Shown: in pieces, positions 1-11,706 of the stretch
Position numbering within the stretch: position 1 is the first letter of the stretch
Layout: each line of letters starts with the position of its first letter
DNA from: Ceratopteris richardii
Lineage: Eukaryota > Streptophyta > Polypodiopsida > Polypodiales > Pteridaceae
Reading direction: 5' to 3'
DNA: 64,000 bases
NCBI GenBank assembly: GCA_020310875.1
Contig: CM035439.1
Coordinates: forward strand, 141,179,139-141,243,138
Notes under the pieces: model-generated
The model's database searches: none
The model's input: the letters and a program-made list of their open reading frames with translations, nothing else
Told to the model about the DNA's origin: nothing
Made by a program: the position numbers and the translations under genes

Positions 1-336
1 TACCTTCTTGGGCAGGTGGATACTAACCAGCCAAGTGTCAGCCATGTAACTGCATGTGCGCCAAGTGTCCAGTGGATGCTTCTAGAAGGTTCTAGAGCTC
101 TTTGGGCAAAATACTCTTCCCATGTACCTCATGGGGATTGAACCCAAGACCTCGTCCTTCACATCCTTGAGACTTAACCACTAAGCTAAGTGGTTCACTT
201 GTTCACAAGAGCACAAGACCTCCTAGTAAGTCTAAACTCGAGATCTTTGGTCATACACACGGATGACCAAACGGTATCCGATTTCAGATCTGTCTGAACC
301 GGCCAGACCCTTGGATCATAGACTTACTTTATTACA
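1..336 (-). mobile_element. Ty3/gypsy-type LTR, partial (E0 family, minus strand)
   Basis: Read on the minus strand, this begins TGTAATAAAGTAAG at 336 and matches the plus-strand LTR starting at 7437 almost throughout, so the two are inverted copies of one LTR. The sequence just outside the start (337 onward) has no polypurine tract. It is therefore the 5' LTR of an element lying to the left, or a solo LTR, and the window edge cuts it. It contains tRNA-like A and B boxes. LTR identity is inferred from the 7437 copy, which does follow a polypurine tract. Confidence 0.75.
134..188 (-). promoter_or_regulatory. tRNA-like A box and B box inside LTR
   Basis: On the minus strand TAGCTTAGTGG (188-178) fits the tRNA A box and GGTTCAATCCC (144-134) fits the B box, at roughly tRNA spacing. 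The same pair occurs in the other LTR at 7586-7640. This suggests an internal RNA polymerase III type promoter, or a tRNA-derived insertion captured by the LTR. No full cloverleaf is evident. Confidence 0.5.
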
Positions 337-354
337 CACACATATGGAGCTTTC

Positions 355-421
355 GAGACCCCAAGTATGCATGATAGGGCCACATTACAAGGCCAAGCAT
401 TCGGCACATCCTTCTTCTATT
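355..421 (-). repeat. Dispersed 65-bp block, copy 1
   Basis: On the minus strand this reads GAAGAAGGATGTGCC, then GGCCTTGTAATGTGGCCCTA, then ATGCATACTTGG. The same block occurs on the plus strand at about 55695-55757 and, more diverged, at about 56487-56545. It belongs to an unrecognised dispersed repeat. Confidence 0.5.
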
Positions 422-724
422 TCAGGATAGTCAAGCATATTTTCCTCACAAGGAAATAGGAGAGCACTTGTACATATATTAAGAAAAATATTCCAAAAAA
501 AAAATTAATAACCGCTTCGGCTATAAACTAACTTTTCTGTTTTCCTTTTCAGATGAAAATATAAAAATACATAAAAATGAGAAAAATCCAGGTATTACCT
601 TTCTCACACACACGGGAAAGGGACTACACCATTCACTCGGAGCAATATCGAGCTTATGACAAACAAATAAAGGAGGATTTATGATAATATATGGCAACTA
701 ATTCATGCTCTACATTGAGTGCAG

Positions 725-3700
725 ATGGCATCAACTGATTCCGAATCTACACAACAGGAAGAGGTGCAGCTTCTTCCACTAGAATCAGTAACAAAAGCAA
801 GAGGTCACTGGTTCAGAGATGATCAACCAGTGGCAGAGCTCATCTTCATGGCAACTATCAAGATCATGGATACAGATCATTATTTTCCTATCATGTCACA
901 GGACTTCAAAACGATCATACAAGGACTACCTCATATTGAAGAAGTATGGACACAAGCAGGCATAGAGGCATTCCTCAAGTTACCAATCTATGTGCCAGAC
1001 TTTCAAAGATGTGCACAGGTAATGAATACTATGCAACCTGCTGCAACAAAGATATCAATTCCAGAAGCACGCGTCTTGGATAAAGTCGGAGTTTGGAAGA
1101 CTATCCAATTCACGCACGAGTTAATTAATAGAGCGTTTGGATGGAACCAAACAGGAATCACAAGTGTCAAGGAAGAATGCCATGACCCCAAGAAGAGGTC
1201 ATTCTTGGAGATAAACAGAATTGATATAGAAGATGCTGTACGATTGGTGCATCAACACTTTTGTTTCCCCAGCATGCACAGATACACAGCTCCACAGAAG
1301 ATAATTGTACAATTATTATCGCATGCCATGAGACAAATTGGGAACAAAGTGAACTTAACGGGCTATGTTCAGGAAAGATTGTTTGAAGCACAAAAGAAGT
1401 GGGGGCAAAAGAAGTTTTTGAATGGCAGTTCAGCTCTTACATTACTGATTTATGAAGCTTTAGAAATGAAAAACTGCTTACGGGAGATGCCAACCTCAGA
1501 AGGACTAGCCAAGTATGCAAAATCAGCTACGGTCCCTAAGAAGAAGAAAGCAGTAGCTATGGTTGAAGAAGCTGGAACCAGCACACAGAAACCCATGAGG
1601 GGTACGAAGCGTTTACGGGAAGAGGAAGCCCAAGCTACACCACAATCAAAGAGAACTCATCTCTTACCGAAGATCACAACGGCACAAGTGCCTATTACAA
1701 AGAGAGATCTGTCCGCTACTCTCGAAGAAACACATCAATATATGCAAGGACAGGTAAATTTAAACGTTCAAGGCCATCATTATAGACAGACTAGTCAAGA
1801 GAAGCCACAACGGAGTCCAGAGAAAACACCAAAACAAACTGGAAGATACAAAGAGCTGGGCATTGATGATTCTAGTACCAACACGGAATCCAGTCCTGAA
1901 AAAGATACATTGGATACTGATATACGGACAGAAACACAAGAGGATGAATGGAATGAGATTGATCAAGTGGAAGTCACGCCACAAAATTAGGAAGAAAAGG
2001 AAAAGAGAGTCAAAGAATCTATGGAACCGGAGCAGGTCATTCAATTGAATGACACTACAAAAATAAGCCTCAAAGAAAATACAACCAGTGCTACACATGT
2101 AAAACCACCTATTAAAGAGGAAGAACAAACTCCAGCGAGTAAGGAAACGAAGGAGCTCCAACACCAAGAACAGACTGTGATCAAGGTGCCTGATGACACA
2201 CCTCAAGGAAGCAAAGAAGACGTGGGGGCTGAGCCAAGGATCCAGCTTCAGATTAGGCAGCCCCATGACACTACATTACATATTGCACAGGGAAAAGACA
2301 TCAATACTGGAGAAGAACCAAGCATACCAAAAACGTGGCTTAATGTGGATGTCACTCAACTGAAACCGGTAGTCAAGCAGATGATTAAAACGGCCATGGA
2401 CACTCAACAACAAATGATGGATATAGATGCCGACTATGATCAGGCAAGAAGAGAAAAGAATCAGTTTCAACTCATGGGTGAGCAGCTATCGGCACAATTG
2501 ATTGCAGCACAAAAAGACTTAGCAATCAAAAATACTGAGGTGCTGGCAATCAAGACACAACATGAAGCATCCATCGCTCAGAATCAACAGCTGCATACAC
2601 AACTAACCGAGTTGCAAAGATTACACGATGCAAGCGAGGCTGAGAAGGAGAAAATGAAAATGAGAAGCATGCTATTAGAGCAACAACTCAAGTTGTATAT
2701 GGAAGAGAACGACAGCCTACGCAACAGAAATAAAGAATTGATGAAGTCTTTATTATATGATCAACCAATCGTGCCTCAAGAATCCACAGAAACCACAGAT
2801 CAAGAATTACGGGATCAGATCTTAAAATATGAAGAGCTGCTAAAGCAAGAACAAGCCCAGATAGAGGAATGGAAGAGCAGATATGCCAATGAAACCAGTG
2901 AACTGAAGCGTTAATTACAAAAGGTGAATGTCAAACTGGTCCAAAGCTACAGTGAAAACATGGATCATGTAGCTGACATAGGTAAAGAATTGCTGGCCAC
3001 TAAAGAAACACTCAGAGAAGCCATGCAAAAGGTAAAAGAGAAAGATGAATGCATAGAACAGCTGAAGACTCAAATAAAAGAGAAAGCACCGATCGGGACA
3101 CCAGTAGTGCCAAATAAGGAACATCCTACTGACGAGGTAGAGGTAAGCCCTCGATCTCACCCGATCTATAATTCTCCAATACGTGAGCAGGTGGCGGATA
3201 TACATGATGATCATCCTATGCCATATACTGCAGAAATAAGTCAGAAGAAACGGGCACTAGTGGTGTCCCGATTAACAGAAAATTTTGAAAATGAAGCGGT
3301 AAAAGTCATGAAAGAGGCCAAGATCAAAGGTAAAGACCTGGACAAAATCATGAGGCCCTTCAATATTCCATATGGACTCTTGAAAGAAAAGACAAGACGT
3401 TATATAATGAAGATTACACACAAGAGGCCAGATGAGCAGCTTAACTTCAAACATGACACATTCGAATACATGCAAGAAGAGTTTGAAGCTGCGCAACCAG
3501 TGTGGCGACGAAGGTTTTTGGAGAAACATCCCACATTACGAGTGCATTGGCAAGCAGCGCCATATGCATTCCAGGTAAACCCTTCATTTTGTCCATTACC
3601 ACGCAGAAGGGATACCAGGGAATTTTTGGATTTGCAAAGGAGCGGCACTATCAATAAGCAGTGGCTCAATTATCCTATGCTTCCGAGCCCGCCACATAAT

Positions 3701-4307
3701 TATTTGCCAACGGAGGATTATATGGTCAAAACCATAGAATTTTGGCTACAGAATTACGCGACAGTACCTGATTTAGCTGTAAAAATGACAAACAAAATAC
3801 TTAGCATGATCCTCACCGTTTTGAAAGTATTCAAGCACGCGGCTTACACCTTTTTGAACTTCATCGGTATTAATCAGGGCACGGAGATCCTCATTTTTGA
3901 TCTATCAGTTATGCCTAGCCGCCCAACAATAATGGCATATTATTCTAGAATTATGTTTTTGCCAAGTGTATATATGCAAACCTTCGAAGAAGCTTTCTTT
4001 ACAGGATTTTTTGAGATCGATTCAGAGATTTTTTTGAAGATGTCATCCAATTTAAATGCCAGATTAGTGGCATACGAACTCAGCTTCTTCGCAGATCACA
4101 GACAGCCACCCAATGACGGTGTGTAAACAACTCATGATACGTGAAGCCAATCAGCTAAATGATACAGAGCAAAGAGTTTATCAAACATATGCCCGTCGCT
4201 TATCAAAGCCTGTCGGGGACGACAGAGTCCAGGAGGGGGGCAGTGTTGAGGGAGGATCGAGTAAGAAGAAGAAAAGAAGAAGACAACGAAAGAAGCAGCT
4301 TCACTAA
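725..4307 (+). pseudogene. Family-B extra ORF of gypsy element E1 (broken)
   Basis: A coding remnant of about 1,190 codons lies where retroviruses carry env. The first ATG is at 725. An N-terminal block (around 'HWFRDD' to 'KKFLNGSSALT') aligns in order with the start of the family-A extra ORF at 36541. A K/R-rich patch follows, then an acidic and Gln-rich stretch, then a long heptad-rich coiled coil (about 2390-3080). The C-terminal domain has 'WLNYP', 'KHAAYTFLNF' and 'YMQTFEEAFFTGF', matching 'WLNYP' and 'YKQTFEEMFTTGF' in family A. The tail is basic (SSKKKKRRRQRKK). No signal peptide or membrane segment is seen, so it is not envelope-like. It is broken, with about three breaks. The function is unknown. 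Confidence 0.7.
4210..4225 (+). other. Pre-PPT stem-loop, copy in E1
   Basis: CTGTC, then GGGGAC, then GACAG can form a 5-bp stem with a 6-nt loop. It lies just before a purine-rich run that ends in GTGTTG. Equivalent hairpins occur at 4738-4754, 11786-11801, 40964-40979, 55286-55301 and 59365-59380. Confidence 0.45.
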
Positions 4308-4326
4308 AAAGAAATATCCGAAGATA

Positions 4327-4390
4327 CATCTCTGCAAGAAGCCCCGCAGGGGTGCAACACCCATCTCTGCACAGAGCCCCGCAGGGGCAC
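4327..4390 (+). repeat. Paired 29-bp repeat with GCCCCGCAGGGG palindrome
   Basis: Two copies (4327-4355 and 4362-4390) begin CATCTCTGCA and contain the near-palindrome GCCCCGCAGGGG. The same pair, somewhat diverged, is in E2 on the minus strand at about 11615-11695. It therefore belongs to the untranslated region between the extra ORF and the LTR in this family. It could form strong hairpins in RNA; any role is unknown. Confidence 0.5.
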
Positions 4391-4772
4391 GCATCAGGCA
4401 AAAAAGGCAATGCATCCAGGTCATGCACGGTGGAAAGAAGCAAACAGCCTCAAAGCAATACAACAGGGTCAGATGTGTGCAACCAGGACAAATCAAAGGA
4501 CCAAAAGTTATAAAGGGGTAGAGGCTGAAAAGTTTAAGAGGGTGACTAAGAATAGCACATTCCTAGTCACTGGTGGCGTGCGTGGCAACCCAAGTCAACA
4601 GGCAAGACAAGTGCAACAGGCTCTTGAGTAGTAGAGCTTGAATCAAGAAGGCCATCGAATCTGCATGTCTGTTTAACTACAGACAATACTGACCACTGGA
4701 TGCGTGCGGTCAACAAAAGGATGACAAGAAGCAAAGTCTGTCAAGGGACGACAGAGACGAAGAGGGGGAGAG

Positions 4773-5665
4773 TGTTGCAGAGCTAAAGAAAGTACGAAGC
4801 AGAGAAAAAGTCGGGCCCTAAAATTTTTTCGATTTGGACATCATGTTTTGTATCATAACCACTCTTGTAATATATTTTCCCTTGTAAATGCTCTAGAGGA
4901 GTCCTCTAGATGCATCCCCACAGAAAAGTAGAGATTACCCATGTACAATAGTAGGAAATTAGTCTCTTAGTGAATAAAGTGCCGGTCACTTATGTGAAAG
5001 GACCAAACTTAGGGCTCATGTATATAAGTCACTTTGTGACTCTTTGTAAAAGACTTTTGCCATTCTAAAGAAGGAGCTCTTCAGAATTTTCGAGTTTGCC
5101 TCTTTCTTGCTGATTTTGATCTTCATTTCGCTCTTATATGTGTGTGATATGCTTGAAATGCATGTGTAGGACTGTTGTCTACCCCTTCCCCTTTGTTTTG
5201 AGCTGCTGTAGTGCGTGCGTAAGCTAGGAGAAGTTGTGGCGCGGGTATTTGTGACTCCCGTCATTCACTGTTTTGCCATAACTTGAAGCCGAGTGGTCAG
5301 AATTGAGTGAAGCCACCACCGTTGGATGCGTCTCGTCGAGAGCTTCAAAACGAGTACCCTATTGCCTATGTTCGGAGTTCTGGGTTGGGAGAAAACCTCA
5401 AAATACTAAAACTGCTGAAAAGAGGCTTGCGGCAAACACTTTCAGCATTTCAGTGAGTGTGAGAGGTAGTAGTCTTTTCTCATGCATGCTAGCTAAACCA
5501 CTTCATTATCCATCACGTGTGCACACGTCTTCATACACTTGGTAAGTCATTCCTTAGGATTGACATTTAAATGTGTGTTAAAGTACCCACTATATGCACT
5601 TGTGTGGCAATTGAGGTATAGTCTCATTGGCACAAGTCCTTGAGTCGTCTTGGCTCAAGTACACA
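4773..5665 (+). mobile_element. 3' LTR of E1
   Basis: The 893-bp LTR starts TGTTGCAGAGCTAA directly after the purine tract and ends GTACACA. Both ends were set by alignment with the minus-strand LTR at 10260-11151, which has the same termini. A TATA-type motif (GTATATAAG, near 5020) is conserved in both copies. No 5' partner LTR is seen. Confidence 0.8.
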
Positions 5666-7436
5666 GTTCTCTATCAAGAGATGTTGTAGACTTTAGGATA
5701 AAATTCACTCACACGTCAATGTGAGTATAAAATAGGGTGGTATGGGACACCAGATTTTATACTCAGATTGATGTAGGAAAGATGGTATGGGACATCGGAA
5801 CGTGAGATGATGATTATCTTTTAATCTTCGTTTGGATCTTGAAGTTTGGTTTGATCTTCAAGGGAATTAAAACTTCAAAGAAGGAGTTTAAATTCAAGAA
5901 AAATCTCAAGATACTTCAAGATCAAGGAAACTAAAGATATGAAGTAAGTAACTTCCAAGATCTTCTTAAAACACTTCAAGCTTAAGTGTTATTGATCAGA
6001 GATATTTGATAAATTTCTAAAAGAAGTTGGACTTTGATTTTGAGTTGATCTTTTCAACTAAAGATTTAATTGAATAAGTCAAGCATCAAGTTCCTAGTGT
6101 AACTTGGTAAATTCACTCTTCTGACTTAAAGAAATGCACAAGAATTGCATTCACGATTAGGAGTCAATAAGACTAAATGTGACCTGAACTTAGTCTCAAG
6201 TGAAGCATTATTTGAATACCAAACTCATCGACAGAACCTCAGTGGGTCTCCACACTGATGTTGGTTGCCACACTAGTATCTTGTGGTTGGATGATGTTTT
6301 TGATTTGTTTTGAATCTTTTTGAGAATCCAGCTTATTTCTCTTAAAGATAAAGACAATGCTTCAATACCTTGTTGAAATAGATCGTTGAGAAGTTAAAGT
6401 CCTGATTCAACTAGACTTTGACTCATAGCACGTTTATGTATGTTCGAAGTTTGAATTGGTTGTACAAAGTTTTAGTTATTTCTTTTTGCTTTCCAAATCT
6501 TTTGGAATTGGCCCAGACATGATATCTGATTCCTTTTGCAAAAGACCAGGGTTAGCCGGCTAGAATAAAATAACTAACTTGAACATCCTAGATAGATGTT
6601 ATGTACAAGAACCTTTTCAATCTTCAAAAGATGATAAGTCTAAGTGGACTTATTCATTTGAGTGTGCTTCAAGTTATAGCATAAATAATTTCCTAGAGTC
6701 CAGTATACTCCAGAATAGAGAAGTTAGGAATTGATCAGTAGATTCACAATTCCCGATAACTTTTAAGTTAAATCTTTGAGAAAAGTGTTCTAAGTTGGAC
6801 AATTTTCATTTTGAATTTGAATTGGTCAAGTTAGTATGGTTGATTCAACAGAAATGGTAATTTTTCTCCTATAGTTTACAAAGGACTTTTAAACTCATTA
6901 GGACAAAGTAGTCCTCTAGTCGGGTGAAAAAATCAAGTAAACTATTGGATCAAAGTAAACCATTATACAAACACCTAAGTTAGATGTTTGAGACAACCAA
7001 ACTTCAAGTTCTCCAAAACAAATTCAGGTGAGTCAAAGAAATTCTCAAAGTCTTGTAAGGGATAAGAATCCCACCTTCATTACTAAGTTCATGCATCAGT
7101 TATGCCTAGAAATGGACTAGTAATTTGAATCCACCTAGTTCACATGTTTTGTGCCTAGATCGCACATCCAGAAATTGTGAATTAGCCAGGGATGTGTTTA
7201 GATCCACCCTCATTATTCTTCACTAGTTTGTACTTTGTCCCGTTTATCAAAGTACAAAACCCGATAATGTTTTGAATCATTTGGGTAGGGATGCCACCAC
7301 AGAGATGAGACATGTTCTTCTAGTTTTAGAACATGACCATGTTCTTCCAGTTTTAGAACATGAGGCTCGGGGGTTGCCTACAGCATGTATATAGCTCTAT
7401 TTTCGAGGACGAAAATATTTTCCAAGGGGGGAAGGA
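5666..7436 (+). mobile_element. Non-coding 3' interior tail and PPT of gypsy element E0
   Basis: This is 1.8 kb of A/T-rich sequence with no convincing reading frame. It ends in a stretch typical of plant gypsy 3' ends, TTCGAGGACGAAAATATTTT followed by the purine tract CCAAGGGGGGAAGGA, and the LTR then begins with TGTAATAAAG. I take it as the untranslated 3' interior of E0. Its left limit is simply the end of the E1 LTR. Confidence 0.6.
7309..7364 (+). repeat. Tandem pair of hairpins in E0 tail
   Basis: CATGTTCTT, a short loop and TTTTAGAACATG occurs twice back to back with one or two differences. Each copy is an inverted repeat (CATGTTCT / AGAACATG) able to form a hairpin about 70 bp upstream of the PPT. 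Confidence 0.5.
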
Positions 7437-7855
7437 TGTAATAAAGTAAGTCTATGATCCAAGGGTCAGGCCGGTTCAGACAGATCTGAAATCGGACATC
7501 ATTTGGTCATCCGTGTGTATGACCAAAGATCTCGAGTTTTAGACTTACTAGGAGGTCTTGTGCTCTTGTGAACAAGTGATCCACTTAGCTTAGTGGTTAA
7601 GTCTCAAGGATGTGAAGGAGGAGGTCTTGGGTTCAATCCCTATGGGAGACATGGGGAGAGTATTTTACCCAAAGAGATCTAGAGCCTTCTAGAAGCATCC
7701 ACTTGAGTTAACTCGAGTTAACTGGGACACTTGGCGCACATGTAGTTACATGGCTGACACTTGGATGGTTAGTATCCACCTGCCCAAGAAGGCAGTCCCC
7801 TAGAGAGAGCTATATATAGAGGCATTTGGTTGGGAGGAGAGTCATCTTTCTAGCA
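7437..7855 (+). mobile_element. LTR of gypsy element E0 (3' LTR, end approximate)
   Basis: This begins TGTAATAAAGTAAG right after the polypurine tract and matches the inverted copy at 1-336. It contains tRNA-like boxes (7586-7640) and a TATA motif (CTATATATAGA, about 7811). The right end is not defined: sequence alignable to a different element's extra ORF takes over by about 7860, so the LTR is either truncated or ends close to there. Confidence 0.7.
7586..7640 (+). promoter_or_regulatory. tRNA-like A box and B box inside LTR
   Basis: TAGCTTAGTGG (7586-7596) and GGTTCAATCCC (7630-7640) match tRNA A-box and B-box consensus. They are preserved in both inverted LTR copies (compare 134-188), which argues that the motif belongs to the LTR and is not a chance match. 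Confidence 0.5.
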
Positions 7856-7859
7856 TGTG

Positions 7860-10259
7860 GTGGTCGTAATCCTTGTTCTCTTGCAAAACCATTGCCGCAA
7901 TTTGATCCTCGACATATACGCTTGATGTCATGACTTGGACAATACATCCGAGTCCCAACTGATGCAGAGTCCTCCCATCATCCAGAAGAAGCATGGTTAG
8001 TCCCTGAACCCCCACTTTAATCACCTACACCCGGAGATACAATAATCATCGACTCCCACCCACAACCATCAACCTCCATATCAGCAACCACCATTGAAAT
8101 CACCTCCACATCCATCGAAACTCTCTCCTCTCTTGTGCATCCAACTTCTCCTGTACACCCACCTTCCCCTATACACCCCAACTCCCCTCCAATATCACAA
8201 AGCAGGAGAAGCCATAGCATCTCGAGTGCCCCACACTCGACCAGAAACCTTTACCACCTAGTACATCCATCTTAATTCCCCCTATTCCAATTAATCCGTT
8301 CCTCACGCCTCCCCTTCCTCCACAACCTATTTTTCCATTTTCCCCATAAATGGCCTTCTCACCCATATCCCCTCCCAGTCCAATTACATCACCTATATCT
8401 TCTCCCCTACACCAATTAATCCGTGACACCCAACATGTAATATATTCCTTGACGTTTGTAAATCCTGTGTTCACACCCACTGACACACCTCCAGTCACAC
8501 CACTCTTCACCATTATTTCTCTAGACACCACATCCAATGACATGGATATTTCACTGCCTACCGCACCATCACTCACATCCACAATGTCACCACACCCCAT
8601 CAGCACATCAGAGTTCTCCACTGTCACCACAACATTCACTAGCCCCACCCCATTTTCCCTTCCCCCTACATCTACCACCACAACAACATCCTCTTCACAC
8701 ACATAATCATTGTTATTATCACCCTTAGTAGGCACTGCATTTATTCAAATGTTTGCATGTATGAAACAAGTAAAGCATGAATTTTCCTCCCTCGAAAGCA
8801 ACTACCATGCCTTGCAATAAACCACTAAACAACTACAAGCCTAGTTAAACTCATTGACCATTGAGAATGCTTCTCTTAATGCACGTCACCAAGAACTCTG
8901 TGATGCCTATCACTCGATGGAGTTGGAACTTACGCAGAAGTCTAAAGAAGCGGTGATCAAAATAGAGGAACAACTACGAGCCCATATTGTATGAAATGCG
9001 ATGCTAACCAAAAACATGGTGCTCTTAAGAAGGCACCTTGCTGCAGCAAAAGAAGAGAATCAAAGAGTACAGGAACAGAATCGGGAAAATTTTGAAGCAG
9101 CTATGGATAGACCCGATGAACCACTCAGTCGAAGCAGGTTTAAAGCAGTCCCCTCTAAGACCATGAAGCTACTGTTGGATGATCATGCACGTCTACTCGA
9201 AGACTATGACTCGATCAATGAAGAATATTAGTGTGTACAGACTGAACTCACTACCTTACAACTACAAGCCCCGGTACAATTGACCAGTGTTCAAGAGATC
9301 ACATCGCCAAAAATCATGGAAGAACTCACTACATTACGGGCATGTGTACTCGACCTCCAAGCTCAGGTTGCTACCCAGTCAGAGCCACCATGACCTGACT
9401 CCCCACTAGAAATCCACATAGAAGAAGAGACAATCTCAATCCCGATAGAGGCGACTTATGAAGAAGAATATGAACCGCAATCGGTCCCACGCAGACGTGT
9501 CACGACAGAAGGGTAGGATACATTTGAACTTCCTACTCCTACATGGCTCAAATCAGTTGAAGAGATTGGGAAGACCCCACTGAACACGTGTAGAGGTGCA
9601 ACTCCATGCAATGGTTCTGATAGAAGAACACATACTATAATCACCGTATTTTGCTCAATCGGCACCACGTAGGTACATATCCATCAATGAACTTCAATAC
9701 AAACCATATTTTATATAGATGGGAGAATACCAGTGGGCAACTGAAAAGGAAACTGGGAAGAAACTGACTCACTCCACTGAGTTTGAGCCAGAAGACTTAC
9801 CCTGAGAGGTGAAAAAAGGTAACTATTTCAGCCCAATTAGTGCATAGAGCTTTTGCAAGAATATCCGAAAATGATGCATACATGGACCAAGGCCCCACTA
9901 CACTTAAAGTAGAATATGTGCTGGAGTCCCATGCCACGATGTCGCTCTTGAACTCCATTCGCTATTAAAGTTCAAAATAATAAGCAGTGCCAGGATTGGT
10001 TGAACTATCCATATCTCGCACCACCGTGTAACCCTCTGACAGTAGGCTACATGATGGCAACCATCCGACACTCGCCCCCTCGACTTCATCCCATGACCGA
10101 TGTAACTGCAAACATGACCATTAAAATATTTGACATGATGCAAACAATGTTCAAAATCTTTCGCAGAGTCAAAGCACCACATGTCAACACCTCGAGTTTT
10201 GAACATGGCAATGGAGATGTTGCATATGACATGAGTAGAATGCTATCCATATAGGTGTG
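7860..10259 (+). pseudogene. Family-A extra ORF fossil (E7), heavily decayed
   Basis: Translated pieces follow, in order, the extra ORF of the young element at 36541-41052. They include 'LPQFDPR' near the start, the Pro/Ser/Thr-rich middle ('FVNPVFTPT', 'SNDMDIS'), the coiled coil ('LLRRHLAAAKEENQR') and the C-terminal block ('GYMMATIRH', 'KIFDMMQ', 'FRRVKAPHVNT'). It is an old copy with many breaks (of the order of ten). It stops where the E2 LTR begins at 10260. The last bases before that LTR, GTGTG, may be one arm of E2's target duplication. Confidence 0.8.
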
Positions 10260-11151
10260 TGTGTACCTAAGGACAATCCTAGGGACTTGTGGAGAAAGAG
10301 ACTATACCTCAATCCCCCTCAAGTGCATATAGTGGGGATTCACGCTTTCTTTACCAATCCGAGGAGTATCAAAACCTAGCCGAGTGTATGAAGACATGCA
10401 TTCAAATGATGTTCAATGCAAATGAGCTTCCCAAAGAGTGCAAACAAGGCTAAGAATATTCCAAACAAGCCTCAACTGTCAACTATGGTGTCGCAATACT
10501 TGGTGCAGTAGCCAACAGTAAATTGAGTTTTTCTCTCAGCTCCGAACTCCGAATTTAGCAAATAGCATATGCTTTCGAAGCTCTTGAGAAGACGCATCCA
10601 ATGGTGGTATCTTCACTCAATTTCTGACCACTTTTGCTTCAAGTTATGAGAAAAATACTGAGTCGTAGGAATGACCTTCCTACACTTCATCACTTCCTAC
10701 ACTTCACACACACCTTATCAACAACAAAAAAACACTTTCATGGATAGAAAACACTTCCTAACACTCTTTTCAAGCAACACACAAGCATACAAGCTCACAA
10801 AGAAGAAGATACAGAGAGGAGAAGACACAAATTCGAAATTCTGTGCTCTTGATTCTCACAATGGCAAAAAGTCCTTCCAAAGAGTCACAAATTGACTTAT
10901 ATACATGTGCCCTAAAAATGGTCCTTTCACACAAGAGACCGGCACTTTATTCACTAAAAGGAAAATTTCCTACTAATTTACATGGGTAAGCTACTAATCT
11001 CCATGGGTATGCATCTAGAGGACTCCTCTAGTTCATTTACAACGGAAAATATGTTACAAAAATGGTTATAATCAAAAAATAGAGTGTCCAAATCGGAAAA
11101 ATTTTGGGGCCCTTCTTTTTCTCTACCTTTGCTCTTCTTAGCTCTGCAACA
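10260..11151 (-). mobile_element. 3' LTR of E2
   Basis: The 892-bp LTR on the minus strand starts TGTTGCAGAGCTAA at 11151 and ends in ACACA at 10260. It is homologous end to end with the E1 LTR at 4773-5665. It sits within the E7 fossil, so E2 inserted after E7. Confidence 0.8.
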
Positions 11152-11706
11152 CTCTCCCCCTCTGTGTCTCTGTTGTCCCTTGATAGGCTTTACTTCTTGT
11201 CTGTCTCTTGTTTTTCGCATGCATCTCTGGGTCAGTTCTGCCTACTTGTCAGACTGGCATTTCGTTTTAATGGCCCTGTTCTTGATTCTTTTTTTACATC
11301 CTCTGGGCCTGATGCATTTGTTTTGCTTGTTCTTTTCTTCTCATCACCCGCAACCCGTGGAGATGGACTACCTGGGATTTGTAGTCTAGTTCGCCAATAA
11401 CCTCTTTAATTCTGGGTTGCTGTGTTAAGTTGGGCTTCCACGCATGCCACCAGTGGAAGGTATGAGGATTTGGTCCTTCAGTCTTCGATCTGGACCTTCC
11501 AAAGATCCAGATGTTGAAGGACCTTCTTGTGGTTCTAGAACCGCCGGATATCTTCTTGCACTTCTTCATGGATACTTCCTGGTCCAGGTTCCTCCTGCCC
11601 TCCTATGTGCTTTTCCTTGATGTGTGCCCCTGCGGGGCTCTATGCAGAGATGGGTGTTGCTTCCCTGTGGGGTTTCTTGCAGAGACATATCTTCAACTAT
11701 GATCTT

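Larger units (their letters stand above)
422..5665 (+). mobile_element. Ty3/gypsy-like element E1, 3' part (family-B extra ORF plus 3' LTR)
   Basis: This is the 3' part of an LTR retrotransposon. It has an A/T-rich lead with a pyrimidine tract and CAG (about 533-552, a possible splice acceptor), a long extra ORF, an untranslated stretch, a purine-rich tract (about 4757-4772) and an LTR at 4773-5665. Gag-pol is not present, so the left boundary is approximate. E2, on the minus strand at 10260-13262, is a second copy of the same family. E1 is a fossil with about three breaks in its extra ORF. It lies next to the E0 tail and may have inserted into it. Confidence 0.7.

Noticed and set aside
7578-7655. 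Functional tRNA gene
   Set aside because: A and B boxes are present, but I could not form acceptor and anticodon stems, and the same sequence lies inside both LTR copies.
8169-8735. Minus-strand open frame rich in Val and Gly
   Set aside because: It is the antisense of the Pro/Ser/Thr-rich part of the E7 extra-ORF fossil.
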